A DNA stretch of 64,000 nt, from positions 5,335,501 through 5,399,500 of the forward strand of contig AP017424.1 in the NCBI GenBank assembly GCA_002355495.1. Reading direction: 5' to 3'. This DNA is from Streptomyces laurentii. GTDB lineage: Bacteria > Actinomycetota > Actinomycetes > Streptomycetales > Streptomycetaceae. A model generated the notes under the pieces. It was not told the DNA's origin. It saw only the letters and a program-made list of their open reading frames with translations, and did not search any database. The translations under genes were made by a program, and so were the position numbers. Of this stretch, positions 34,994 to 43,867 are shown in pieces; position 1 is the stretch's first letter; each line of letters starts with the position of its first letter.

Positions 34994-37900
34994 CTACTTT
35001 TGGGCGGACCCCGGCGGCTCCGTATCCCCGGGCTCCCAGCCGGCGGCCCGCATCCGCCGCGTGAACTCCGAGTGTGCGGCCCGCATCTCCTTCACCCGGT
35101 CTGCCCGGTAGAGCGGCCCCTCGTACCCGTCGGGCACGTTGGCTTCGAGCGGGAAGTCCTCATGCGAACTGAGCTGTTTCCAGGCGTCCTTGGGCTGCCC
35201 GTACCCGTGCTGCTGGTGCGCCTTGGCGATCCGCCGCCCGGTCGCGTCGAACCACATGTTCTCCTCGTACTGCTGGAGCACGGGGAACCGAGCCCGGTAC
35301 ATGGCGACGAGCTCATCCGCGCTGATCCCGAGCCAGACGGCTACGAGCGCGTCGATCTCGACGAGTGCTGCGCGCCGCGACAGCTCGCTTCGGAGTGGAG
35401 TCGTTTGCGTCCAGGTAGCGGCGATTCCAGTCGACAGGGAATGAAGTCCGAGAGGCCAGACGGATTCGGCTGCCCAAATGTCTGATTGCCATGGAGCAGC
35501 GTAGAGGTTCTGCCAAAGTGGAGCGTATGCATTCGTCTGGCAGTTCAGTCGAAGGGTGCGCAGTAGGAGATCTGCAGCCAGGGGGTGGTTGGTGCTGGGG
35601 GCAGGGAAGATATAAGCATCCGCGACGTCCATATGGTTGCGATTGGTAATTCGCAGAAGATACTCGGCGGGCAGAGATGCGAAGAAGCCTGAAATAAGCG
35701 CGGTCTCGGTCTCGGTATCCAGTGCCATGCTGCGAACGGCGTGGACGTGGGTTGGGCCAGGCGGGATCAGGCTCGCGTGCAGAACCCGTTGATTTTTGGC
35801 GCGATTCATTTCTCGCCAGGCGACTCGGAAAAACTTCGAGTATGGGTAGGTGCAATCTGCGCGGAGTCGGGAGTCGGCTGCTTCGCGAACGCCTTCAATT
35901 GAGAGGTCTGGGTGCCTTTTGCGTATGGCGGACTCTGCCAAGGCGACGGCTTCCTTATTTTGCTTCAAGCGTGCGTACTCTTGGTGGTCCAGCCAATGGT
36001 CTTGCTTTGCTTCGAACTCCTGAATTGTCTTCGCGCGGAGATAGTTGGTCCTCGGGATGGCGTCAGGCGCAAGCCTCACGGAGTCCCAAGTTTCCAGCTC
36101 GTCGGATGAAGTGGCTCCACTGGTGGGCTGCTTGGCGAACGGTGTTGCCACGCTGAAGTGAGGCCCCTGGAGGATGACATCGTTCCAGGTCTGCGCTGGG
36201 CCGGAATCCCAGGCGAAGTACCCTGCGACACGATCCGTCTTCTCGTTGAAGCCGCCGCTGATGCGCGGGCGCATTGCTGCGAGTCGGTGAGGCCACTTGG
36301 CGAGGGCGGAGATGGCCGACTCCTCGGACGAGGTCACAGGGAAGAGTAGCTTTGCACCCGAGGCCTGCTGTGGCTCATCGTCACCCACCAGCTTCTGCCA
36401 GTCTGTGAGTGTTGCGGAGTTGACTTTCACGACACGCTTCTTGTGTGGACGCGCATCCCAACTGCCATCATGCTTGATTCCCGGGGTGTCCCCCAAGCCG
36501 CTGTGGCGCAGGGATTCAGAAAGTACCAGCGGGTGAACCAGCCAGCTCAGGTGCTGGAACTGCGGATCACGTGCGCGCCCGTACACGTTAACGCTGAAGT
36601 GGGTACTGTGATCCACAGGCTTGGCGAACAAATAGAGCTCATTAACGAAGTCGGCGTGAAGCCGGAGGTGCTGGTAAGCAGCTCCTCTCAGAGCGCCTTC
36701 CTTGGAGCCCGATAGATGCGTCGAGGGGTGAATGAGACCCGCGATCCCCCGACTGCCTGTCGTGCGCCACGACAGCAACATGAAGGCCCGGTACATGTCC
36801 GGTCGAGTGCCGGCCAGTTCGGGATAGGTGCCCGAGTCGGCGAGGAACGACGAGACGCCCGCTACAGTCTCAAGTTCCCTGAGGTAGAACGACCTGCCCT
36901 GAGCAGCGCGCAGAAGCTCCTCGACGCGTTCCGCGCGGTCAGTCTCGGCGCCCTTGCCACTGAGTTCAAACCACGGTTCAAGCTCCGCCAGCACACCGTT
37001 CTCATCCCACTCCTGCCGGACCCACGGCGGGTTGCCCACCATCAGGTCGAACCCACCCCCCGTAAACACATGCGCGAAGTCCAGCTCCCAGTGGAAGAAG
37101 CCCCGCTCCTTTGCGATCTGGGCCGCCGTCCCATGCCACGGGAAGAGGTCACCCAGGTTCAGGGGGTCCACCCAGCCTGAGATCTCCGTCATCTTCTCGT
37201 CGAGGGACTGCTCGAACTTGTCCAGGCCCTCAAGCCCATTGACCTTCGGGATCTCGAACAGCGAACCGGTGTCCTTCCCCGGTTCCACATCCACCCGGCC
37301 GACGACCGACTCCGCAAACTCGATCCAGTCGTCCAAGTCCCGCAGCGCCACCTTGCGGTCGACGCTGCCCTTGCTGAGCTTCTTTAGGTCCTGCTTCCCA
37401 TGGAAGTAGTCCGGCGCCGTGCCATCCAGGAGGGTGACTTCCTCCAGCGGCCAGAACCACAACGCGCACCACGCGTCCATGACCTGCTTGAGCCGCCAGT
37501 ACGGGCTGCCCTCCATCTGCAGGGCCTCGCGGACGGCCTCCCGATCCATCACCGGGGTCGACCGCTTGCCCCGTCTCTCCGCGCCCCACACTGGGATGTC
37601 ACGCGAGATCTCCTGCTCCGACAGCTCAAGCCGCAGCTTGACCAGGCCCCACAGGTACTCCACCCGCTCGGCCAGCGCCCGCAGGCGCCCCGTCTGCCCA
37701 TAGGAGCCGTCGTCCGCGCCCGCGCCGCGTCGCGCCGGCGCGGCCCGCTTCGCGGGAGCCGGCGCCTCGGCCGACGCCGCTGCCGAGAAGTCGAGGCCCG
37801 ACTGCTCCCAGATCTCCAGGCCCAGATCGAGCGCGCCCTGCCCGGACCGCGCCTCCCGCTTCAGAACGGTGGCCTGGCTCGTCGGCGCCTTCTCCGATGC

Positions 37901-40528
37901 CGCCGACGTCTTCTTCTCGCCCTTCGGCGCCCGGCGCATGCCCGAACGCCACTTCTTCATCGCCTCGATGAGTTCGGGCTCCAGCCACTCGGCCACCGCC
38001 CCGGCCACCACGCTCTGGCCCGTGACCTTCCGTACCGACACCGAGTCGCCGACCGACCCCCACCCCAGCGCTGGCAGCAGGAACTGGTGCACCGGCCGGT
38101 GGACCCCCGTACCCCCCAGCTTCTCGGTCAGCGGGACAGCCCTTGGCGCCTGCTGCTCGGCGGCCTTCAGCCAGCCGCCCTTGTCGAGTGACTGGCCCGG
38201 GTACACCTTCCGCGCCGCCCCGATCAGCGAGTTGCCCCGGTGCAAGTGCAGCCCGTACCAAGGGGCCCGCATGCCCGGGTACATGGTGTTGAGCCAGAGC
38301 GAGATCTCCGCCAGCTCCACCGCCGTCTTGTTGAGGTCGACGCCGTACGCGTTGTGGAGGGCGATGTACGCCTTGACCTTCTGGAGTTCGCGCGGGTACT
38401 CCTCCGGGTCGATCTGCTCGCCCCGCTCGTGCTGGGCCAGCTTCAGGTACAGCTCGGCCAGCTGGTTGACCGCCTCGTTGAGGAACGCGCCGGAGCCGAG
38501 TGCCGGCTCGCACACCCGCCAGCGCAGCACCTCCGCCGCCGTGACCTCGGACTTCTCCGGTTCGCGCGGGTCGATCCGGCCCTCGTCGTCCAGGCGGAAG
38601 CGGAGCGTCTGCTCGACGGTCGCCTGGGTCAGGGACTCGGGCGTGTAGTACGAGGCGCTGGTCTGCCGGTCGCGGCCGGCCAGGCGGTACACGTACGAGC
38701 CGACCGGGTGCACCACCGAGTCGGGCACGCCCGTCTCCGGGTTGATGTCGTCCTCCTTGACGAAGACGCTGTCGCCCGGCGCGTCGGAGTAGAGCCCGCT
38801 CCGCACCTGGTCGGTGGTGATCAGCCAGGAGCCGCCCTCGGGGTTGCCGCCCTTGGCGACCTCGTACATCGGCTCGGTGGCGATGAATCCGGTGTACGAC
38901 ATCAGGCCCTCGTATACCTCGCCCAGGTGATTGATGCTGAGGGTGGCGTAGCTGACGAACCCGCCCCGGCCCTTCCCCTGTCCCTCGACCAACGTCAGGT
39001 GACGCAGCACCTGGTGTAGCACCTTGTTGCGCAGCCGTAGATCCAGAGGCTTCGCCGGGGCCGGCGAGCCGTCGGGGCGGGTCGGGTGCGGGTAGGGGAT
39101 GAACTGTCCGACCAGCTTTATCGACTCGGGGTCGAAGAGACGCGAGCGCAGCGCTTCGATGCGTACGCTCTCGTGGCCGTCGTCCTCGACCAGTTCCGGC
39201 GCCTCCTCGATCGGCGCACTCCGGTCGGTGACCGTGTTCGCCACCGGGTGGCCGGTGAACACCTTCTCGAAGAGCAGGGCCAGGGACGCGTGGAAGTGGA
39301 AGCGGTCCCGGGAGGCGCTGCCGAGCTTCTCCTGGACGATGAGCTCGCGCAGCCGGGCCACGCTGTACCCGGTCGCGTACGCCTCGCTCTTCACCGGCAG
39401 AATCTCGAGCTCCGGCCGGGCCTCCGCGTACAGCAGGAACAGGATCCGGTACAGGTAGCGCAGCGACTCCTCGGTCAGGAGGCGCGGCAGGTCGCCGGGT
39501 TCCTTCAGGGCATTGGGTAGCCATTCCGGCAGGTCGTCGGGGTGGACCCCGGACTCCTCGCGGGCTCGCCGCAGCACCTCGTTGGCGATGAGCTGGACGG
39601 ACTTCTGCAGGCCCCTGCGCAGCTTGCCGGTCAGGTCCACCGAGTGGTCCCGCGACTCGGTGACCAGCTTGGCGATCTCGTCGTCCGAACCGTCCTCGCC
39701 GGGCCTCAGCGACGAGGCCGCGAAGATCGCCGCGATCAGGTCGATCTCGTTGGCCTTCGCGCCCTTCGTAGCCTTGCGGGGGAGTGCGGTGTCCAGGTTC
39801 ACGGCCAGATAGCGACCACGGGAGAACGCCTGCCGGTCGGCGAGGATCAGCACGCCGCCGAAGAGGAGCAGCGCGTAGCGCGGGGCGTTCTCCGCGTTCA
39901 GGACCCAGGAGGCCAGCTCGCGGACCGTCGTCAGCGTCTTCGAGGCCGACACCCGGACGGGGGCGGGGAGGAGGTTCGCGGCACCGTCACCGCGGGTGGC
40001 GTCCAAGTCCTCCGCGAAGCCGCCGGTCAGGACGAGGACACCAGGCTCCGAGTGAGTCACTGGCACGGCGATCGGGCCGGTCGGGGTGTGGGCGGTGAAG
40101 TGGCCCGGCTGCGGGGTGAAGTCCAGGGCCTTCAGCAGGCGTTCGTGCCACCCGGCCAGGGCGGCCTGCCACTCGCCCTCGGGCGAGGTGTCGGCCTCGG
40201 ATTCGGCCTCCGTTGGCGTCGGCTGGAAGGTCGGCGGCTCCGTGTCCGGTCCCGCGGCCTTCAGTACGGCGGCGGCTGCCTCCTGCGCGGCGACGGCGGG
40301 CGCGTACGACAGCCCGTTGCACTTCTCCGCGTCCGGGCCGAGCACGGCCCGGACGTCCATGTAAGGACGGGTCAGGTCGCGCAGGTTCTGCCGGGGCGTG
40401 GACTGCCCCTGGCGCTCCAGGGCCGACCACTGCTTGAGAGGGCCGCTCGCGAGCTGCTTCGGCAGGATGTCGTCCAGGTAGAAGGACGGGAAGTACTCGC
40501 GCTCGTTGATCAGGGAGTCGAACGTCAC
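34994..40528 (-). CDS. Giant Eco57I-type N6-adenine DNA methyltransferase (DISARM DrmMI-like)
   Basis: 1,844 residues from a GTG at 40526-40528 (VTFDSLINEREYFPSFYLDD); longer in-frame starts would run into the SNF2 gene. The N-terminal 600 residues are helical with no known motif. The methyltransferase core has SASYYTPESLTQATVEQTL (motif X), VCEPALGSGAFLNEAVNQL (SAM motif, about 680), YGVDLNKTAVELAEISLWL and catalytic GNPPWVRQEW (about 1163). The last 600 residues form the likely target-recognition part. Here codons turn A/T-rich (about 35450-36900), suggesting exchange of that region. It lies 52 bp downstream of drmD on the same strand. In DISARM class 1 such an enzyme marks self DNA. The length exceeds the DISARM methylases I know, so it could also be a type IIG/BREX-like enzyme. 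Confidence 0.85.
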   Translation of the reverse strand: MTFDSLINEREYFPSFYLDDILPKQLASGPLKQWSALERQGQSTPRQNLRDLTRPYMDVRAVLGPDAEKCNGLSYAPAVAAQEAAAAVLKAAGPDTEPPTFQPTPTEAESEADTSPEGEWQAALAGWHERLLKALDFTPQPGHFTAHTPTGPIAVPVTHSEPGVLVLTGGFAEDLDATRGDGAANLLPAPVRVSASKTLTTVRELASWVLNAENAPRYALLLFGGVLILADRQAFSRGRYLAVNLDTALPRKATKGAKANEIDLIAAIFAASSLRPGEDGSDDEIAKLVTESRDHSVDLTGKLRRGLQKSVQLIANEVLRRAREESGVHPDDLPEWLPNALKEPGDLPRLLTEESLRYLYRILFLLYAEARPELEILPVKSEAYATGYSVARLRELIVQEKLGSASRDRFHFHASLALLFEKVFTGHPVANTVTDRSAPIEEAPELVEDDGHESVRIEALRSRLFDPESIKLVGQFIPYPHPTRPDGSPAPAKPLDLRLRNKVLHQVLRHLTLVEGQGKGRGGFVSYATLSINHLGEVYEGLMSYTGFIATEPMYEVAKGGNPEGGSWLITTDQVRSGLYSDAPGDSVFVKEDDINPETGVPDSVVHPVGSYVYRLAGRDRQTSASYYTPESLTQATVEQTLRFRLDDEGRIDPREPEKSEVTAAEVLRWRVCEPALGSGAFLNEAVNQLAELYLKLAQHERGEQIDPEEYPRELQKVKAYIALHNAYGVDLNKTAVELAEISLWLNTMYPGMRAPWYGLHLHRGNSLIGAARKVYPGQSLDKGGWLKAAEQQAPRAVPLTEKLGGTGVHRPVHQFLLPALGWGSVGDSVSVRKVTGQSVVAGAVAEWLEPELIEAMKKWRSGMRRAPKGEKKTSAASEKAPTSQATVLKREARSGQGALDLGLEIWEQSGLDFSAAASAEAPAPAKRAAPARRGAGADDGSYGQTGRLRALAERVEYLWGLVKLRLELSEQEISRDIPVWGAERRGKRSTPVMDREAVREALQMEGSPYWRLKQVMDAWCALWFWPLEEVTLLDGTAPDYFHGKQDLKKLSKGSVDRKVALRDLDDWIEFAESVVGRVDVEPGKDTGSLFEIPKVNGLEGLDKFEQSLDEKMTEISGWVDPLNLGDLFPWHGTAAQIAKERGFFHWELDFAHVFTGGGFDLMVGNPPWVRQEWDENGVLAELEPWFELSGKGAETDRAERVEELLRAAQGRSFYLRELETVAGVSSFLADSGTYPELAGTRPDMYRAFMLLSWRTTGSRGIAGLIHPSTHLSGSKEGALRGAAYQHLRLHADFVNELYLFAKPVDHSTHFSVNVYGRARDPQFQHLSWLVHPLVLSESLRHSGLGDTPGIKHDGSWDARPHKKRVVKVNSATLTDWQKLVGDDEPQQASGAKLLFPVTSSEESAISALAKWPHRLAAMRPRISGGFNEKTDRVAGYFAWDSGPAQTWNDVILQGPHFSVATPFAKQPTSGATSSDELETWDSVRLAPDAIPRTNYLRAKTIQEFEAKQDHWLDHQEYARLKQNKEAVALAESAIRKRHPDLSIEGVREAADSRLRADCTYPYSKFFRVAWREMNRAKNQRVLHASLIPPGPTHVHAVRSMALDTETETALISGFFASLPAEYLLRITNRNHMDVADAYIFPAPSTNHPLAADLLLRTLRLNCQTNAYAPLWQNLYAAPWQSDIWAAESVWPLGLHSLSTGIAATWTQTTPLRSELSRRAALVEIDALVAVWLGISADELVAMYRARFPVLQQYEENMWFDATGRRIAKAHQQHGYGQPKDAWKQLSSHEDFPLEANVPDGYEGPLYRADRVKEMRAAHSEFTRRMRAAGWEPGDTEPPGSAQK

Positions 40529-40580
40529 GCCTGCTGCTCCTGCTCGCTGTTCATGGGGGTGCGGTCGAGTGGACGGGGAC

Positions 40581-43500
40581 TCATACGCCGGGCTCCAGTA
40601 CGGCCAGGACCCGGACCATCGGGTCACCCGAGGTCCGCAGCCGGGCAGCAGCCTCGGCCAGGTGGTCCGCCGCCTCGTCGCGGGTGGAGCGGGTGAAGCC
40701 CGGGAGCAGCTCCTGCCGCCAGTCGCCGACCTGCTTCTCGTACGCGCGCAGCGGGGCGTCGACCTCCCGGTCGGCGATCTCCCGGAGCCCGACGAGCGCA
40801 CGCCGGGTCTCGGCCACGGCCTTGGGGACCAGCGGCCGAAGGTCCTCCAAAACACCCGGGCTGTAGTGGTCGGGCATGTCCGGGCCGATGCCCAGGTCGG
40901 CGAGAAGCTCCGGGGTGAGTTCCCGGACGCGCGGCTCGGGCCCGTCGAGCCGGTCGATCGCGAGCCAGGTGACCAGGGTCGGCCGTCCCTCGGCGTTGGA
41001 CCAGACTCCCTGGGTGAGGACCACTGGCTTCGGTGCGTACCGCGGATCGACCTGGAGGACCTGGGCCTGCTGCCGGCCGACGTGGACGAGCACCTTGTCG
41101 GTGATCCACTCGACCACCGGGTGGAGTTCGCCGACGTAGTGGGCGTCCGGCCAGAGGGAGGACGAGTTCGAGTCCTCGCGAGCCCTCTTGAGGGAATCGG
41201 CCGCGTCCCTGCGGCTGAAGGTCAGCTTCATCCGCCGGGCGATGTTCTGGTCGCGCAGATAACCGGGCGGCAGCACGTCGAGCCGGTCGGCCAGGTCCTC
41301 GGGGGTGTCGAAGCTGAGGTCGGTGCCGACGAAGGCGGTGTCGAGGTGCAACGACTCCAGCTTGGCCAGCTCCTCCAGGCCGGTGCGTACGTACAGGAGG
41401 CGGTTCCGCTCCGGAGCAGCGTCGAACAGGCGCAGTTCGTCCACGGTCGGGATGTCGGAGTCCTCCGTGGCCGAGTCGGGTCCGTCCTGCGTCGGAGCGG
41501 GCTCCTCCGGCGCGTCGGACCCGTAGTCATCCAGGTCCAGATCGAAATCGAAGTCGGCGTCGAAGTCGGCGGCGAAGCCCTCGTCGGAGCCGGGGGCGTC
41601 GGCCTCCGGCTCCACCAGGGCCGGGCCGGTCCCGAACTCGCTCATCGTCCGGCGCGCCACGGGGAACCCGTCGCCCAGACCGTCGCCCTCGGCGAGCGTG
41701 TCCACATCGACGGCTTGGAGGTCGGCGACCGCCTCCTCGGGCGGGGCGTCGCGGAGCAGTGCCTCCATCACCCGGATCTCCTCCTTGCTCCAGTCGTCCT
41801 CCTTCGTGGCGGCCTCCACCGCGCCCAGCACTTCATGGACCCGTGCCTCACGGGCGAGGACCTTCTCGGCGACGGTCCGGTCGTCCAGGGCTCCCTCGAC
41901 CTCGCTGCGCAGGATCAGCGCCCGGAACTCGGGGTTCTCGGTCTGGCCGTAGCGATCGATGCGGCCGTTGCGCTGCTCGACCCGGATCAGGCTCCACGGC
42001 AGGTCCCAGTGGACGAGGTGGTGGCACTGCCGGTGCAGGTTGACGCCCTCGGAGGCGCCGTCACCGGTCAGCAGCAGCCGTACGTCGCTGCCGGCCCGCG
42101 CGAACTCGTCCACATAGTCCATCTGGACCGTGTCGGAGACCTCGCTGTGCATCACCTTGACGGCGTCCTCGCCGTCCTTGGGCTTCTTCCAGCCCAGCAG
42201 CGCGGGCAGGACCGTACCGAGCCAGTTGAGGGTCTCGCGACGCTCCGAGAACACGACCGCGCGGGTCGGGCTGCCCGGTCCGACCTTGATCTGCCGGAGG
42301 TACGTGACGAGGGCTGCGAGCTTGGCCGTGGCGATGGTTCCGGGAGCCGAAGCCGACGCCTGCTCGATCTCGCGGGCGAGCTCCGTCAGCCGCAGCAGCG
42401 AGGCGATCTCCGGCACCACCGAGTGTGCCTCCGCACCGGTCAGCGGCGGGTCGGTGACGTTCTTGTGGCCTTCGGGCAGGGCGTGGCCCAGGCCGGCCAG
42501 CTTCTTCCTGGCCGTCACGAACAGCGCGCGGTGCGAGGACAGGAAGGACTTCAGCAGCACGTAAGGGAAGAGATGATCGGCCCCATGCGGGTTTGGATTC
42601 CGCAGCCAGCTGTCGGCCAGCTCGGCGAAGACCCGCTCCTCCAGCTTACCTGCCGTGCAGGGGATCGGCTTCGACTCGCCGCGGGGCGCCCAGGAGCCCG
42701 TCAGCGCCTTGGCGACCTCCTTGCTCACCTTCGTACGGCGCAGCATGAGGTGGTGCAGCTCGGACGGCTTCGGGTTCTTCTCGTCCTTGACGGCGATCGG
42801 GTCCAGAAGCCGGACCAGGCGGGTGAAGTCCCGCATCACACCGTTGTGCGGGGTGGCGCTCGCGAGGATCAGGGCGTCAGTCTGCTTGGCGAGCAGCTTG
42901 GCCAGCTTGTGGCGGTCACTATCTTGGTTGATCAGGTTGTGCGACTCGTCGATTACGACGGCGTCCCATTCGATGCCCTCGAGCCAAGCCTTGTAGCGCT
43001 TGGCGTTCTTCAGGGTGTCCATCGAGATGATGACGCGCTTGTAGTACGTGAACGGGTTCCGGCCGACCGGGATCTTCCGCTCGATCCGGGAGATGCCCAC
43101 GCTGTCCAGCCGGACGAGGGGCAGCGAGAAGCGGGTCCACATCTCGTGCTGGAACTGCTCGAGTACCGGTGCCGGGGTGACCACGAGGATGCGCTCGCCA
43201 CGGCCCCGGCGGATCAGCTCACCGAGGAGGATGCCGATCTCCAGCGTCTTACCGAGGCCGACGACGTCACCGATCAGCAGGCGAGGCCTCAGCGGATTCT
43301 CGAGAGCCTTCTGCGCCGGCCGCAGCTGGTAGTCCATGCGATCGAGCAGGAAACCCTCGGTGAGCGCGAGGCGGCGTTCGATCTGGGGGAGCGGGGTCTT
43401 GCGCAGCACGGCCTCCAGGAAGAGCCGGCTGAGACGGAAGCCTTCGGACGTGTCGTGGACGAGCCGGGTGTTTTCGGGGCGGAGCACGCGGGGCATGCCG

Positions 43501-43685
43501 TCGAGCGAGGTGAGGAAGCGCGCCCGGTGCCCGCGAACCAGTTCGGAGGCGCCGACGGCCTCGATCAGGATCTCGCCGACGCGGACCTGGCTGCTGCTGC
43601 GGACCAGCCATTCCTCGTCCCGTACCTCGATCACCGTGCCCGCCGGGGGCGGGCCCGAGGGGAGGTCGGACGCTGCGTCGGGCAT
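40581..43685 (-). CDS. drmD: SNF2-family helicase, DISARM class 1 DrmD-like
   Basis: 1,034 residues from the ATG at 43683-43685 behind AAGGAACC. The N-terminus (GTVIEVRDEEWLVRSSSQVR) is the small domain seen in DISARM DrmD proteins. The SNF2 ATPase follows: Walker A IGDVVGLGKTLEIGILLGEL (about 142), VVTPAPVLEQFQHEMW, the DESH box AVVIDESHNLINQD (about 243), SATPHNGVMRDFTRLVRLLD, and the C-terminal half with GDGASEGVNLHRQCHHLVHW and RVEQRNGRIDRYGQ. An acidic Asp-rich segment (DFDADFDFDLDLDDYGSD) sits in the middle of the C-terminal half. It is the first enzyme gene of the minus-strand block that continues into the giant methyltransferase. Together they are the class 1 signature pair of DISARM. 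Confidence 0.85.
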   Translation of the reverse strand: MPDAASDLPSGPPPAGTVIEVRDEEWLVRSSSQVRVGEILIEAVGASELVRGHRARFLTSLDGMPRVLRPENTRLVHDTSEGFRLSRLFLEAVLRKTPLPQIERRLALTEGFLLDRMDYQLRPAQKALENPLRPRLLIGDVVGLGKTLEIGILLGELIRRGRGERILVVTPAPVLEQFQHEMWTRFSLPLVRLDSVGISRIERKIPVGRNPFTYYKRVIISMDTLKNAKRYKAWLEGIEWDAVVIDESHNLINQDSDRHKLAKLLAKQTDALILASATPHNGVMRDFTRLVRLLDPIAVKDEKNPKPSELHHLMLRRTKVSKEVAKALTGSWAPRGESKPIPCTAGKLEERVFAELADSWLRNPNPHGADHLFPYVLLKSFLSSHRALFVTARKKLAGLGHALPEGHKNVTDPPLTGAEAHSVVPEIASLLRLTELAREIEQASASAPGTIATAKLAALVTYLRQIKVGPGSPTRAVVFSERRETLNWLGTVLPALLGWKKPKDGEDAVKVMHSEVSDTVQMDYVDEFARAGSDVRLLLTGDGASEGVNLHRQCHHLVHWDLPWSLIRVEQRNGRIDRYGQTENPEFRALILRSEVEGALDDRTVAEKVLAREARVHEVLGAVEAATKEDDWSKEEIRVMEALLRDAPPEEAVADLQAVDVDTLAEGDGLGDGFPVARRTMSEFGTGPALVEPEADAPGSDEGFAADFDADFDFDLDLDDYGSDAPEEPAPTQDGPDSATEDSDIPTVDELRLFDAAPERNRLLYVRTGLEELAKLESLHLDTAFVGTDLSFDTPEDLADRLDVLPPGYLRDQNIARRMKLTFSRRDAADSLKRAREDSNSSSLWPDAHYVGELHPVVEWITDKVLVHVGRQQAQVLQVDPRYAPKPVVLTQGVWSNAEGRPTLVTWLAIDRLDGPEPRVRELTPELLADLGIGPDMPDHYSPGVLEDLRPLVPKAVAETRRALVGLREIADREVDAPLRAYEKQVGDWRQELLPGFTRSTRDEAADHLAEAAARLRTSGDPMVRVLAVLEPGV

Positions 43686-43867
43686 GGCGGGTGGTTCCTT
43701 TCGACAGGACGGTGGGACGCACGCCGTACTCGGTGCGCGAGGTTCTGTTTCTACCGGGGACGGGGGCGGCATGGGCCCCTTTTGAAGCCTAAACGGACAA
43801 AGGACCCCGCGATCCAGGACCTACAGCCTGCTGCCGCAGGTGGCGGAGGCCCCAGGTCCCTGTCATG

